Numbered from the stretch's first letter, positions 18,356-29,717 are shown. The stretch: 64,000 nucleotides of DNA from Caldalkalibacillus mannanilyticus JCM 10596 (GCF_000615945.1 NZ_BAMO01000010.1:39426-103425); one strand, 5' to 3'. Notes: a model not told the origin generated them from the sequence alone. Program-made: numbers and translations.

Positions 18356-19146
18356 ATGTTCTACACTGAAAAAGTGGAAGAAGTAAATGAATGGTTCTCA
18401 ACTTGGGTTAGTCGAATTCCACAGGAGCAGAAAAGTCAGGTTATTGATCTATTAGATAATGTGATGTTCTATTTATCAAATTTTTTTCAACAGAGGGAAC
18501 GAACACTAGAATTAGAGAGAAAGATTATTTTAGAAGCACGTCTTTTTGACTCAACGATCGATCAACTTGAAGATATGGAAAAGCTTTCTCTACATCAACT
18601 AGAGTATTTGGAAGAAAAATGGAAAACTAAATATACGATGTATTCAATGATTGAGGGGGGATTGCAGGAATAGGGCACCCCCTATTTCTGCTTGCTGATC
18701 TCCCAGCGTTATTAGCGATCAATATGAAGATGATTCAATCGATTGCTGGCTCTTACGGCTACTCATTAACATCTCCGACAGAGCAAATTCTTTCCCTGCA
18801 AGTTCTGAACGCTGCTTCTCTATCTAAAAAGCTTCATGCGGATGTTATGCATTGGTTAGAAGAAAACCATCTTGATGAAGCAGAAGCCTTCCTTTCGCAT
18901 CGCCAAGGAACCATTATTCAACCTGAATGGTTAGAAACGTTAGCTAAACAGTGGATCAAATCATTGGTTTTATATGGAATGAAGAAGACAACCAAACACT
19001 CTTTTTCCATTTTGGGTATTGCTTTAGGAGCTAATCTTAACTATCAATTCACCAAGAATGTAGCCCAATTCAGTTCGCAATTCTATCGCCAGAGGTATCT
19101 TAAATCTAATGGAAGGGATGAATTCGGTGAGTACGAAAGAGCATAA
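18356..19146 (+). pseudogene. EcsC-family protein, frameshifted
   Basis: The first 105 residues are helical and hydrophilic. The frame then ends just after a G6 run (18655-18660). With seven Gs it reads EGGIAGIGHPLFLLADLPALL and continues into KMIQSIAGSYGYSL...GIALGANLNYQFT, which matches the EcsC family (PF12787) with its hydrophobic centre. The intact product would be ~263 residues. It starts two bases after pduL and runs into moaB, forming part of the same transcription unit. EcsC-type proteins are membrane-associated with no known catalytic role. Confidence 0.82.
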
Positions 19147-19638
19147 AGCAGAAGCGCCTAACAGTGTGAACTGTATGGTCATTACGGTATCAGACACAAG
19201 AAACAAAGAAACAGATAAAAGTGGACAACTTATGCAAGACCTGTTAAGAGAAAGTGGACATCGTACGACACAATACGAAATCGTTCCAGACGAACCAACC
19301 TGATTCGAGAAGCGATTACTCGAGGCTTAGAGGCGAGAGAAGTGGAAGTGATTCTTCTTAATGGGGGAACTGGGATCGCCAAAAGAGATACGACATATGA
19401 AACCGTTGCCGCACTACTGGAGAAAGAAATGCCGGGATTTGGAGAGATATTTCGATACCTTAGCTATGTAGAGGATATTGGCTCGGCAGCCATTCTTAGT
19501 AGAGCTGTTGCTGGAACGGCAGGTGGAAAAGCAATATTTTCTACTCCTGGATCATCAGGAGCGGTAAAATTAGCTATGACAAAGATTATTATTCCTGAAT
19601 TAGGGCATGTGGTTCGAGAATTAAAAAAAGATTTGTAA
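19127..19638 (+). pseudogene. moaB: Molybdenum cofactor biosynthesis protein MoaB, frameshifted
   Basis: MoaB/MogA-type proteins bind molybdopterin and can adenylate it. The start is taken as GTG 19127 with GGAAGG upstream; an ATG at 19118 is too close to that site. Family blocks: VITVSDTRNKETDKSGQ, VILLNGGTGIAKRDTT (the GGTG cofactor loop), and FSTPGSSGAVKLAM. The frame breaks at CCAACC (19295-19300); one more A gives DEPNLIREAITRGLEA and joins the two halves into ~170 residues. No other molybdenum genes are in view. Confidence 0.9.
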
Positions 19639-19756
19639 AGATTTTTCTAAATCAAAATACATATTCTTATTTTCCTAACAGATAGGCACTTCTATTCAAT
19701 CATGCTACCCTCTATAATAAAGTAATAGTTTATTTAACTTCGAGGGGAGCAACAGA

Positions 19757-21106
19757 ATGAAAAAACGGGGAAAATGGATCTTGTTACTTAGTATTTGTTT
19801 CATTATTGTCACTGGCTGTACACCAGATTCTTCGGTAGAAACCTCCGGCGAGGAATCAGTAGCGCAACAAAAAACGAAAGAAGAAAGTCAAGAGAATCAG
19901 CTTGAGGCAACAGATGAGGAGCGACAAGCTCTTCAAGAATTACCTGGAGAAGAGAACCAGCAAACAACAGAGGGTACGAATAAAGAAGAAACAAATGTAG
20001 AAATAGAAGAAGTTGAAAATTCTTTTGTGCCTCCATATGCTTATGAGTATCCCGATGCAGTACGGGGCATCTATGTGACTGGGCATTCTGCTGGAGGAGC
20101 AAGATTGGAAAAACTACTAGATTTAATCAATCATACCTCCTTAAATGCAATAGTGATTGATATAAAAGATGATCACGGATACTTGACCTTCCGTCCTTCA
20201 GAAGATTCACCCTATTATGGCTATAGCCAGCCATATATTAGAGATATCCATTCTTTATTAAAAATACTAGAGGAGCACAAGATCTACCCTATTGCTAGAA
20301 TTGTTGTTTTCAAAGATTCTACGATTGTTAAGGATAAGCCCGAGTGGTCTTTTGTAGAAAAAGGGCAAGTATGGAAAAATAGACGAGGGGAATCCTTTGT
20401 CAACCCTTTTTTACCCGAGGTTTGGGAGTACAATGTTGGAATCGCCAAATTAGCGGCGGAATTGGGTTTTAGAGAAATTCAATTTGATTATGTTCGGTTT
20501 CCAGAGGGATTTGAGAAGAGAGATACCTCACTGCAATATAGTATGGGGGAGTATGCTGCCCTTGAAGTGAAAGATGAGTCAGGAAACGTCATTGGAAAAG
20601 ACATGGTACAGCCTAGAGTTACTGCTGTCACAGATTTTGTCAAGTATGCTAAACAGGAATTACAACCATACGGAGTTGATGTATCTGTTGATATATTTGG
20701 ATATACTGCGACTCTTCCTGAGGCACCTGGAATTGGGCAGAATTTCACTAAGATTAGTGAAGAGGTGGATGTGATTTCCTCCATGATTTATCCTAGTCAT
20801 TGGACTTCGTACTTTGGAATCGCCAAGCCAGATACGGAACCTTATCGTTTGATTCAAGAATATGCTAAGGTAGAAAATGAGAAATTAAGTCAGCTTACCA
20901 ATCGTCCTATATCAAGACCGTGGATTCAAGATTTCACCGCCTCGTGGCTGGGGAAAGGGAATTACATCAAGTATGGGGCAAAAGAAGTAGAGGCACAGAT
21001 CAAGGCTCTAAATGAAGCAGGAATTTGGGAATTTCTAATTTGGAATGCAAATAATAATTATTCCACTGGGGTAAATTATCTTCCTATAGGACCAAAACCT
21101 GAATAA
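19757..21106 (+). CDS. DUF4015 putative glycoside hydrolase lipoprotein
   Basis: 449 residues. A lipoprotein signal with lipobox VTGC (Cys at about residue 22) is followed by an acidic linker rich in Glu/Gln to residue ~90. The DUF4015 (GH13-like TIM barrel) domain starts at RGIYVTGHSAGG, with IDIKDDHGYLTF, YPIARIVVFKD, REIQFDYVRFPEGF and SSMIYPSHWTSYFG. The Asp/Glu of the FDYVRFPEG strand are likely active-site residues. It should sit on the outer face of the membrane and act on a polysaccharide; the substrate is unknown. AGGGGAG precedes the ATG. Confidence 0.85.
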   Translation: MKKRGKWILLLSICFIIVTGCTPDSSVETSGEESVAQQKTKEESQENQLEATDEERQALQELPGEENQQTTEGTNKEETNVEIEEVENSFVPPYAYEYPDAVRGIYVTGHSAGGARLEKLLDLINHTSLNAIVIDIKDDHGYLTFRPSEDSPYYGYSQPYIRDIHSLLKILEEHKIYPIARIVVFKDSTIVKDKPEWSFVEKGQVWKNRRGESFVNPFLPEVWEYNVGIAKLAAELGFREIQFDYVRFPEGFEKRDTSLQYSMGEYAALEVKDESGNVIGKDMVQPRVTAVTDFVKYAKQELQPYGVDVSVDIFGYTATLPEAPGIGQNFTKISEEVDVISSMIYPSHWTSYFGIAKPDTEPYRLIQEYAKVENEKLSQLTNRPISRPWIQDFTASWLGKGNYIKYGAKEVEAQIKALNEAGIWEFLIWNANNNYSTGVNYLPIGPKPE

Positions 21107-21120
21107 GCAATAAGACTCCT

Positions 21121-21158
21121 AGAAAAAAGCTTCGTAGCTATATACGAAGCTTTTTTCT
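21121..21158. terminator. Bidirectional rho-independent terminator
   Basis: A perfect stem AGAAAAAAGCTTCGTA / TACGAAGCTTTTTTCT has a short loop, with A-run and T-run on opposite sides. Confidence 0.92.
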
Positions 21159-21165
21159 AACAGAC

Positions 21166-21194
21166 GAGGAAGTCTTACCGACGATTCGAACGGG
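21166..21194 (-). repeat. Dispersed hairpin repeat, half copy C
   Basis: Read on the reverse strand it shares CGTCGGTAAGACT and the flanking CCCGTTC with copies A (7044) and B (36657). Only one arm is present. It lies between the DUF4015 terminator and the next gene. Confidence 0.6.
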
Positions 21195-21225
21195 ATCAAT
21201 ATGTCAGACATAAGGAGATTAACCT

Positions 21226-22509
21226 ATGTGGTGGTATGAAAGCATAAATAGGAATAAAAGCTTACTGTTTTCACTATATGTCATCTTATTCATTTGGAGC
21301 TGTGTGACCATTGGCTGGAAATATCTTCAAGGTATCCTAGTCCAGCTTGAGATGATCATACCAGTGGTTCTCTCACTCATTGTGGTTGGAATCATTATCT
21401 TACTGTCGAAAAAAAGGTTTTATTATTTTCTCTTTACAATTCTAAGCACAATACCTATCACATTGGCTATCGTGGAATTGTTCGTGACAATGAGCGCGTT
21501 ACAAGAGGCTGTCAGTGCTGTCGTATTTCTAATCACAATGACAGGAATTATACATGTATGGGTAACAGAGCGCAATCCACTGCTTATCATGGTAGGAGGA
21601 AAAACAATTCTTTACTCTACTTTGTTAGTCATCTTACTACATATTACGCCAATCTTGATCCATCTTCCCCCTATATTTTATTTTCTCTTTGTGGGACAAA
21701 TCGTTTCTTACTTTTCCTCGATTCTTTTCCTTTCTTCTGAAAAGGAATGGCAGGAACATACGAAAAAAAGATCTAGGGTGAAGCAGGAAAAGCAACAGCG
21801 CTATAGACCTCGTATTCTTTTTTATGTTATAGGAGTGCTCGGTGCTATCGCTCTCTTACATCCAGATGGTTTTGCCGTTCCCTTAGGTGTCATCTATCTG
21901 TATTCCTTTTTCTTGTCTATTGGATTATTTGGTTCCATAACTCGGGTTGTCCTAGTCCATCTATTCCTACCTTCTCTCTTCCTTGTGGCAATCACGAGTC
22001 AGATGATGATGACCTATTTTTCTAACCTTCCTTTCTCATATCCTCTTGTTATGAGCCATGAGGTATGGGTGGGGATATTGCTTTTCTGGGCATATGGAAT
22101 GTTTCCTCTTTTTATGTGGAATTATTCTGCTTATTTAAAGGGACGTGTTTATTTTGTTTCTTCTCTTCTGTTTTTAGGTGGACTGAGTCCAATCATTGCC
22201 CTTCGTTCCTTGGAAATAGGTGATCGTTGGGTCACATTCACAGTCATGATTGGATATATTATAGTAAACGGTACTAGTGTTCTTTTATTATCTGATCTTA
22301 CATCAGGGATATTCAAGGAAAATAAAAGAGCAGATCGACCTTATCAATCTTCTGACATCCTTGAAGATAGTGAAACATGTGAAGAATTATATCTAAAAAA
22401 AGAGTGGACTGAAGGTGAAAGAGAGAGGCACTTGGTTAGAACCTATTCTCGATTGTTAGGACATAGAGAGGAAAGAATCAATCAATTTTTTTCCAAGAAT
22501 AATGATTGA
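21226..22509 (+). CDS. Polytopic membrane protein, unknown
   Basis: A 427-residue protein with roughly ten to twelve hydrophobic segments between residues 10 and 370, split by a basic cytoplasmic loop near residue 180 (KKRSRVKQEKQQRYRPR). The final ~60 residues are charged and probably cytoplasmic. AAGGAG lies before the ATG. I do not recognise a transporter signature. It stands alone, with mecA downstream behind its own leader. Confidence 0.7.
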   Translation: MWWYESINRNKSLLFSLYVILFIWSCVTIGWKYLQGILVQLEMIIPVVLSLIVVGIIILLSKKRFYYFLFTILSTIPITLAIVELFVTMSALQEAVSAVVFLITMTGIIHVWVTERNPLLIMVGGKTILYSTLLVILLHITPILIHLPPIFYFLFVGQIVSYFSSILFLSSEKEWQEHTKKRSRVKQEKQQRYRPRILFYVIGVLGAIALLHPDGFAVPLGVIYLYSFFLSIGLFGSITRVVLVHLFLPSLFLVAITSQMMMTYFSNLPFSYPLVMSHEVWVGILLFWAYGMFPLFMWNYSAYLKGRVYFVSSLLFLGGLSPIIALRSLEIGDRWVTFTVMIGYIIVNGTSVLLLSDLTSGIFKENKRADRPYQSSDILEDSETCEELYLKKEWTEGERERHLVRTYSRLLGHREERINQFFSKNND

Positions 22510-22604
22510 AATAGGTTATTTTAGGGTATAAAGGTAGTAATATCGTATGTTTTTCCAGTGTTTCAGTATCGTTAAGCTTTACGACCTGAGGGGAGAGAAT
22601 AACA

Positions 22605-23303
22605 TTGGATATTAGGCGCATCGATGAATCAACGATTAGGATTATTCTCACTGAAGCTGAGCTTCTGGAACGAGGAATCGAAAAAAAAGAGATCTGGCAA
22701 AACAAAGACAAAGGAGAAATGCTCTTCATTGATATGATGGAAGAGGCATATGAAAAAGAGCGTTTTGCAGCAGATGGACCACTTTGGATAGAAGCACATA
22801 TGTACGATTATGGAGTTGAGATTTTTGTCACTAAAGGTGAGAAAAGAAATTCTTTGAATCTAAAGGGGACTGGTTATAAGGATATAGCTGCCCTAGAATC
22901 TCGTGACAAGGGAGGGGATCATAATATTATGAACCATGAAATGTTCTCGTCAAAATTACAAAGCAAATCGCCAAGTACAGACAGTAGGACACACATTCAG
23001 AATACGGTATACTATTCATCTGTTTACAAATTTTATGATGTAGAGTATATCATTCAGTTGGCCCAGCGACTTCCACTTCCGTTTTTTGACAGTAAGCTTA
23101 TAAGCTATAATGGGCATTATTATCTCGTTGTTCAATATCCTGAATCAAAGTGGATTCGAAGTAAGGATATGGTCGAAAGCCTGATTCTAGAATACGGTGA
23201 AAGAGCTCATGTTTCAGTTTATCGTCTTGAAGAGTATGGTAAAATCATCATATCCGAAAACGCGATTGTAACCATGAAAAAGTACTTTACAAATGATATG
23301 TAA
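22605..23303 (+). CDS. mecA: Adaptor protein MecA
   Basis: A 232-residue adaptor that delivers substrates (ComK, Spx-type) to the ClpC ATPase. The N-terminal substrate-binding domain is clear: IRRIDESTIRIILTEAEL, ERFAADGPLWIEAHMYDYG. A variable acidic/polar linker spans ~residues 80-130, and the C-terminal ClpC-binding domain is ~135-232 (YKFYDVEYIIQLAQRL). The start is TTG at 22605 preceded by GGGGAGAG. Whether it is MecA or the YpbH paralogue cannot be decided here. Confidence 0.85.
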   Translation: MDIRRIDESTIRIILTEAELLERGIEKKEIWQNKDKGEMLFIDMMEEAYEKERFAADGPLWIEAHMYDYGVEIFVTKGEKRNSLNLKGTGYKDIAALESRDKGGDHNIMNHEMFSSKLQSKSPSTDSRTHIQNTVYYSSVYKFYDVEYIIQLAQRLPLPFFDSKLISYNGHYYLVVQYPESKWIRSKDMVESLILEYGERAHVSVYRLEEYGKIIISENAIVTMKKYFTNDM

Positions 23304-23304
23304 A

Positions 23305-23365
23305 GAAAAACCCTCATTTCAGTGAAGCCTAATGATGGCTATCACCTTATCTGAGGGTTTTTTTA
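23305..23365. terminator. Terminator after mecA, overlapping the convergent small gene
   Basis: The long hairpin AAAAACCCTCA / TGAGGGTTTTT encloses a second small hairpin AGCC/GGCT and ends in a T-run. The last codons of the reverse-strand gene lie in its loop. Confidence 0.8.
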
Positions 23366-23531
23366 CCTTCAACGGCTTTCCAGCTTGGGTGGATTGAAGA
23401 TTCTGTTGTTGTACGACTTCACCTTTTTTTCCGCTAAATAATTCTGCAATCTTCGTCGTGATGACTCCCATAAAAGCCATGATCAATATAATAAGTAAAG
23501 CAAATAGAGCTAGGTCAATAAAAAAATCCAT
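23319..23531 (-). CDS. Small single-pass membrane protein, unknown
   Basis: 70 residues; ATG at 23531 with AGGAGTGA upstream. One transmembrane helix spans residues ~3-27 (FIDLALFALLIILIMAFMGVI), followed by a basic Gln-rich cytoplasmic tail. No family recognised. Its 3' end runs through the mecA terminator hairpin, so either mecA and this gene share the terminator or the tail is shorter than drawn. Confidence 0.6.
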   Translation of the reverse strand: MDFFIDLALFALLIILIMAFMGVITTKIAELFSGKKGEVVQQQNLQSTQAGKPLKVKKPSDKVIAIIRLH

Positions 23532-23611
23532 GAAGATTCACTCCTAGATACGAGAATGATCAAACTTTTCCTCCTTATTGTACCCTAACAAGAAAGGAAA
23601 AGAAAGTAGAG

Positions 23612-23647
23612 AAAAAGATACTTCAGTTCTATTCGAAGTATCTTTTA
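23612..23647. terminator. Terminator for the chemoreceptor gene
   Basis: The hairpin AAGATACTTC / GAAGTATCTT has a ten-base loop. On the reverse strand it is followed by T-rich sequence, after the chemoreceptor stop. Confidence 0.7.
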
Positions 23648-23682
23648 CCCATAAAGTGTAGACATTCTTATTTAAAATAAGG

Positions 23683-25740
23683 TTAGATTTTAAATTTTTT
23701 GATTTCTTGTTGCAGGTTTTCACTTGAATTTTGTAGCTCTTCAGCAGAATGTGCAATGGAAAGAATGGCAGTAAGTTGCTCATCAGTAGAGGCACTGATT
23801 TGTTCTGTTGAGGCAGCTGTTTGTTCTGATGCATCTGTAATGTTATGAATCGATGAAAGCACATGGTCTTTAAAATGGTTTACTTCTGTGATTTCATTGG
23901 ACAGGTTCGAGATAGATTCAGACATTTTTTCGACTGCTTCAGCTAATTTAGTAAAAGCAACTCCTGTGTCAGCGACCACATGATTTTGCTCTTCTACAAA
24001 GGAGCGAGTTGTATTCATTTGAGAAACGGCTAAATCTGTTTTGAGTTCAATCGCCTTTATTGTTTCCCTTACCTTGTCTGTTGCATTGGAGGATTGCTCT
24101 GCAAGCTTGCGAACCTCTGTTGCTACAACAGCAAAGCCTTTTCCATTCTCTCCTGCTCTTGCCGCTTCAATCCCTGCATTTAAGGCGAGGAGATTGGTTT
24201 GATCGGAGATATCATTAATATACTGAATCACATTTTCAATTGATTTGACACTTTGTGATAAATCGATAATTTCACGCTCGACTGCTTTGATCACATTCAT
24301 AGTATCTAAGGATTTCTCTTGCAATTGATGAATTTGCTTCATTCCATTTTTATTTTGTTCCTCTTGATCTTGGATTAAGACACCCATTGTTTTCATATAT
24401 TCCCCGATACTGTCGAGTTTTTGAGCTAGAGAATTGGAGTTCTTATTTGTGCCATCAGTGACAGAAGCAATTCTTGTGGTTTCTATGGCAATTTCCTTGA
24501 TTGCCTGAGACATTTGTTCACTTGTTGCACTGGTTTCTTCGGACACCGCACTTAAATCCTCAGAAGATTGTTGGAGCTGTTCACTTGCGACATGTACAGA
24601 AGTAATTAATGCGTTCATGTTCTGGACCATTGTATTAAAGTTCTCAGAGAGCTGACCAATTTCGTCATTGGAATGAATATCTACCGTTACAGTAAGGTCT
24701 CCATCCGCAACAAGATTGACTTGTTCACTAAGAAGGCGAAGGGATTTGGTCATTCTCTTGGCAATGTAGAATACTACAAGGCAAACAATCACTAAGATGG
24801 CAAGCCCAATCATGACATAGTTGGTTAACAAGGTAGTAAGTTGAGAAAATAGCTCTTGTTCTGGAACCATTAGACCTAACTTCCATCCTGTTGTAGGTAA
24901 TGTGGAATAAAAAACAATATAGGGTTTTCCTTCACTGACAATATGGGCAGAGCCACTTGATTGAGCGACTACTTTCTCTGCTAATTCCCCAAATTGTCCC
25001 TCTTCATCTCGAATATTACTGGTCATGATTTTTTCTTGTTTAGGATGGGCGATGAAGGTTCCTTGATTATCAATCATAAATGCCCAGCCTGTTTCTTCGA
25101 TTTGAATATCAGCTACGATTTGTTGAATGGTGGAGAGATCGATATCTGCAGATACAACCCCTACTAATTCTTTGCGGTCATTGTAGAAAGGAACGGTAGT
25201 TGAGACCATGGTAAAATCGGAGTCCTCATCATAATACGGATCGGTGAAGATGGTTTGTTCTTGCTGAAACGCTAGCTGATACCATTCATGGCTGGGATAA
25301 TCATAGCTAGGGTCTTCATAAACCTCTGTGTAGACAGTTGAACTACCATCCTTATAGACATAAGGTCCCACATACTTACTTTCTGGGTCATAGGCGTAGG
25401 GTTCATACCATACTCCTGCCCCTAACGTTTCTTCATTCAATGCAATTAGTTCAGAAAGGATTTTTTGAATGGTGACTTTATCAATAGAAGTTGCTTGCAT
25501 ACCGATTTGTTTCGCTAATGCTTCTGCAATCCGGCTGTGCTCGACAAATTCTTTTTCCATAGAACCAATGATGTCCTGTTCTTGAAGTTGCATTTTCTCT
25601 GTTAGTTCTTTCGTGATTAGACTTTTTGAGTATTGATAACCAAAAATAGTCATCGTCACGATGGAAAGGATGAACACTGGAATAATAGCCATAAGCCATT
25701 TTCGTTGGAGTGAACTCTTCCTTCGCTTCATATTGTCCAT
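23683..25740 (-). CDS. Methyl-accepting chemotaxis protein with dCache sensor
   Basis: A 685-residue chemoreceptor. Transmembrane helix 1 is at ~16-36. An extracellular dCache domain runs to ~305 ([44 protein letters not shown]). TM2 is at ~308-330, then HAMP (~331-385), then the long signalling coiled coil with the conserved tip [21 protein letters not shown] followed by [19 protein letters not shown]. Small-molecule ligand unknown. AAGGAGG lies six bases before the ATG, and a SigD-type promoter is present upstream, tying it to the flagellar/chemotaxis regulon. Confidence 0.94.
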   Translation of the reverse strand: MDNMKRRKSSLQRKWLMAIIPVFILSIVTMTIFGYQYSKSLITKELTEKMQLQEQDIIGSMEKEFVEHSRIAEALAKQIGMQATSIDKVTIQKILSELIALNEETLGAGVWYEPYAYDPESKYVGPYVYKDGSSTVYTEVYEDPSYDYPSHEWYQLAFQQEQTIFTDPYYDEDSDFTMVSTTVPFYNDRKELVGVVSADIDLSTIQQIVADIQIEETGWAFMIDNQGTFIAHPKQEKIMTSNIRDEEGQFGELAEKVVAQSSGSAHIVSEGKPYIVFYSTLPTTGWKLGLMVPEQELFSQLTTLLTNYVMIGLAILVIVCLVVFYIAKRMTKSLRLLSEQVNLVADGDLTVTVDIHSNDEIGQLSENFNTMVQNMNALITSVHVASEQLQQSSEDLSAVSEETSATSEQMSQAIKEIAIETTRIASVTDGTNKNSNSLAQKLDSIGEYMKTMGVLIQDQEEQNKNGMKQIHQLQEKSLDTMNVIKAVEREIIDLSQSVKSIENVIQYINDISDQTNLLALNAGIEAARAGENGKGFAVVATEVRKLAEQSSNATDKVRETIKAIELKTDLAVSQMNTTRSFVEEQNHVVADTGVAFTKLAEAVEKMSESISNLSNEITEVNHFKDHVLSSIHNITDASEQTAASTEQISASTDEQLTAILSIAHSAEELQNSSENLQQEIKKFKI

Positions 25741-25769
25741 AGAAATCCTCCTTACTCTTTATATGATTT

Positions 25770-25797
25770 ATATCGACAAAATTCGATATTATATTTA
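25770..25797 (-). promoter_or_regulatory. Candidate SigD promoter of the chemoreceptor gene
   Basis: On the reverse strand TAAA, 16 bases, then GTCGATAT: seven of eight -10 bases match the SigD consensus GCCGATAT, with near-normal spacing. Confidence 0.6.
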
Positions 25798-25906
25798 GGG
25801 AGGCTCAGGATTTGGCAATTTTTTTCTTCTTTTTTCAAGGGAAGCTCTTTTAAAAAAAAAGGAGTAGAGTATAATGAAAACAGATATTGATAAAAGGTGA
25901 TGAATT

Positions 25907-28900
25907 ATGAATACAACTGAATGGCAACATGAGGTGGAGCAAGAGTATACCGAGATGATGGAAAAATTGCTTCACTATATCAGAGAATCAAAGAATCATC
26001 AAACAGCCAAAAAACTAGAGGAAGTCCTTAAAAAGTTTACATCTAACGTCGTAAATGTTGGTTTCTGTGGTCATTTTTCTGCGGGGAAATCGACAATGAT
26101 CAATCAGCTGCTGGGAAAAGAAATCTTACCTTCAAGTCCAATCCCAACGAGTGCGAATCTTGTTCTGATTCGTTCAGGGGCCCCTCATGCCGAGATCCAA
26201 ATGACAGATGGAAGTAAAATATCAATCGAAGTAGAACAAATAGATCAATGGAAAGATTATTGCAAAAATGGTCAGGTGGTTGAGAAGGTAGAGATTTTTG
26301 ATGATCATCCTCTATTGCAGAAAGCTGTACAGCTTCTGGATACTCCAGGGGTAGATTCTACAGATGTGGCTCATCAAGCGGCAACAGAAGCAGCCCTTCA
26401 TCTCGCAGATATTATTATTTTTGTTACAGATTATAATCACGTTCAATCGGAAAACAATTTTAACTTCATTAAGCAGTTAAAGGAACAAGGGAAACGAGTC
26501 ATTCTCGTCATTAATCAAATCGATAAGCATCGCCAACAGGAGGTATCTCTCCAAGTCTTCCACCAAAGGGTGAAGGAAGGCTTGGAAGAATGGGGAATTT
26601 CACTTGATGGACTCCTGTTTGCTTCAATGAAGGACCCTGAGCACCCCTATAATCAGTTCAATCAACTTGTGGGAGTGTTTCAACAGATTGAGGAGCAAAA
26701 GGAACAAATTTTGCAACAGCAATTGATTCATGCTGTCCATGTTCTCTTAGACGAACATGCTCGTTTTTTACTTCAGTTGAGTGCTCAAGAACGAGAAGAG
26801 ATCCAGAGCCAATATTCAAAAACTGAAGGCTGAGGTGGATTGGGAAGCTGATCCTACTTGGCTGGAGAAATACCATCAATCGGAACAAGCTCCTAAACGC
26901 TTCAGAGATGAAATCAAGAATGAAATGGAAAAGACCTTGAGTAATGCCATTATTATGCCTTATACCACGACACAATTAGCTCAGCAACTCATTGAGAGCT
27001 ATCAAAAGGATTTTAAGATCGGCTGGTTGTTTTCAAGTAAAAAGACAGAGGAAGAAAGACAGAAGAGGCTCCAAGAACTGTATCAGGATCTCAGTGAAAA
27101 GGTAACCTCCCAAATTGAATGGCATCTGAAAGAACTAGTCAGGAAGAAAAGTGAGGTGTTTCAGCTCGATGCTCAAGAGTATTTAACCTCGATTATGGAG
27201 TGGAGCCTTCAAATACCAAGAGAGTGGCTTGTTCAAGAGATAAAAACAGATATTGTTTCTAGAGAATATGTTTATCATTATACAAATGAAGTGGCGAAGA
27301 AGGTTCATCAGCTCTACAGAAATAAAATAGAGTCGCTTATTGAAGAAGGATCGGCATTATTGCAGGAGCGCCATCAAATCATGTATTCTTCGGCCCAAGA
27401 ATCTTTAGCAAAATGGGGTCAGCTCGAACAGCTAGAGCAGAAGGAGAAAGGGATTGAAGAAAAAGTAGAACAACAGATTGCTGTTTATCGTGATGAGCTG
27501 GTGTCGCATCTGCCACATGGCTCAAAGCAGCTTCACTTTGAGATAACTGAACTACGAATGAACGAAAGCCAAAAAGATGAAGAAAGTAAAAAAACTCAAG
27601 AGCAGACTCAATCGAATCGAGATCAGCACTTGAAATTGAATAGTGAAGGATTGCTACGAGTGGCCCGTCAGCTTGAACATGCAGCGACACTCTTGGCTGA
27701 CATCCCTTCCTTTCATCCGCTAGTGCAAGATTTTCGTGAAAAAGCAGAGCGCTTAAAGAACAATCGTTTCACGGTGTGCTTGTTTGGTGCTTTTAGTGCA
27801 GGGAAATCATCCTTTGCTAACGCTTTAATGGGGCAAGGGGTTCTCCCTGTTTCGCCTAACCCAACGACAGCAGCCATTAATCAAGTTCTGCCGGCTACAG
27901 CAGAGAATCCAGCCGGAACAGCGATGATTAAAATGAAAAGCAGGCATCAGGTTGAGGAAGAAATACGGATTTCCTTACAACGCTTACTGCTACCAATTCA
28001 ACATTCTGAGCAAGAGAGCTTACAACAAATTGAAAAGCTGAAACCTCACGAGCTTAGACCATCACTTAAGCCCTACTATTCATTTTTGTTGGCTTGTCAC
28101 AAGGGCTGGGAGGAAGCGCAAGCCATTATTGGAACACAGTTCAAGGTGGATAAAGCAGAGTTTGCCCAATTTGTTGCTGTTGAACAAAAGGCTTGTTTTG
28201 TAGAAAGCATTCAGCTATTCCATGATTCCTATTTAGCTCAAAATGGGGTAGAGCTTATTGATACTCCTGGTGCGGATTCGATTTACTCCAGACATACCAA
28301 TGTCACGTTTAATTATATAAAAAATGCGGATGTGATTCTGTATGTCACCTATTATAACCATGCGTTTAGCAAAGCCGATCGAGACTTCTTGGATCAACTG
28401 GGGAGAGTAAAGGATCAATTTGCTTTAGATAAAATGTTCTTTATGGTCAATGCCTCTGATTTGGCAGCATCAGAAGAAGAACTTCATGATGTTGTTCAAC
28501 ATGTAGAACAAAATTTATTGCAATCTGGTATTCGCTTTCCTCGTATTTATCCGGTATCTAGTATTAGAGCCTTGGAAGGAGAAGCACATTCTGGTATGGA
28601 GGAATTCGAAGCCGCTTTCTTTTCGTTTCTACAGGATGATCTTGCTCAAATTCTTGTTGAGTCAGCAGAAAGGGATATTGAGAAAGCCTATGTCCTACTG
28701 GATGAAATGAGAAAAGAATTGCTTACTTCTACAGAAGTTAGAGAAGCTAAGATTGATGATTTAAATCGGAAAGAGCAGGAGTGGCAGGAGCAAATTCAGA
28801 ATGAGAAGTATCCGAGTGTCGCAAACGAATTGGAGAAGGAAGTTCAAGAGCTTCTATACTATGTAAAACAAAGAGTGTTTTTCAATTTTCAGAGGCATTT

Positions 28901-29513
28901 GAATGATTCTTTTCATCCTTCTGTCCTAAGTCAGGAACGTACAGGCAAGAAGGAATTACAGCAATGCTTAGAAGAACTCCTCTTTTCTCTTCTTCATCAA
29001 ATTAAAGATGAGTGTAAAGCAACAAGTTTACGATTAGAAAAAATGCTTGATCGGATTTTAGATCGAATGATTGTGGAATGGCAACGAAAAACTGAAAACG
29101 AAAAAATGGTCCTGAAGGGTGCTCATATACACCGCCCAAGTTTTGAGGTTCCTCTCCTTCCTGAAAACTTTATGTCAATTCCAACCAAAGAATTAGAAGG
29201 AAGCTTTGCTCACTTTAAGAATCCAAAGTATTTCTTTGAGCAAGGTGGGAAAGCTCTGCTTCGAACAGAACTGGAAAAACGGCTACAAGTAACCGTCGAT
29301 TCGTATTTAGAGGCCGTGCAAGAGCTGTTTATTGCTTTCTATCTTAAAGCATGGCAACAGGTGGAAGCCGCTATGAAACAGGGATTGTCCGAAGAGATTA
29401 AGATGGCTGTGGAATCCAAGCGATTCGCTTTGCGTGGTGAAATCAGTGTGGCGCAGCTAGATCAAATGATGAAGGCCTATCAGGACAGCATCGTGGGCGA
29501 CGTGGAGAGATAA
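25907..29513 (+). pseudogene. dynA: Double dynamin-like GTPase DynA, frameshifted
   Basis: DynA (YpbR) is a fused two-GTPase dynamin that tethers and fuses membranes and protects against phage or pore formers. Two complete G-domains are seen: P-loops GHFSAGKSTMINQLLG and GAFSAGKSSFANALMG, switch LLDTPGVDS and LIDTPGADS, and G4 VINQIDKH and VNASDLA, with long helical stalks between and after. The frame breaks near 26813; dropping one T gives SQIQKLKAEVDWEADP and a ~1200-residue protein, the normal DynA length. The two halves are otherwise fully conserved, so a one-base error is likely. Strong terminator downstream. Confidence 0.9.
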
Positions 29514-29570
29514 AGTCATTTTCATACTGGCGAGGGTTAAAAGTGATTGAATAGAATTGTTTTTATGAAT

Positions 29571-29600
29571 GAAGAGCGGAGTGCACCGCTCTTTTTTTTT
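29571..29600 (+). terminator. Rho-independent terminator after dynA
   Basis: The stem AGAGCGG / CCGCTCT with loop AGTGCA is followed by nine or more Ts. Confidence 0.9.
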
Positions 29601-29639
29601 GATTGTAAAAGAGGATTCACAAAAAATCTGTTGCAATAC

Positions 29640-29700
29640 TATTATATAACAGATAATATTATATAACAAAAGTGTATTATAACTAATCTGTTATATAATA
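29640..29700. promoter_or_regulatory. AT-rich triple repeat, candidate operator/promoter
   Basis: TATTATATAACAGAT (29640-29654) and its exact reverse complement ATCTGTTATATAATA (29686-29700) flank a third partial copy AATATTATATAACA (29655-29668). The block ends 17 bases before the ATG of the Fe-ADH-like gene, so it would cover the core promoter. Confidence 0.6.
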
Positions 29701-29717
29701 TAAAGGGAGTGGATCTT

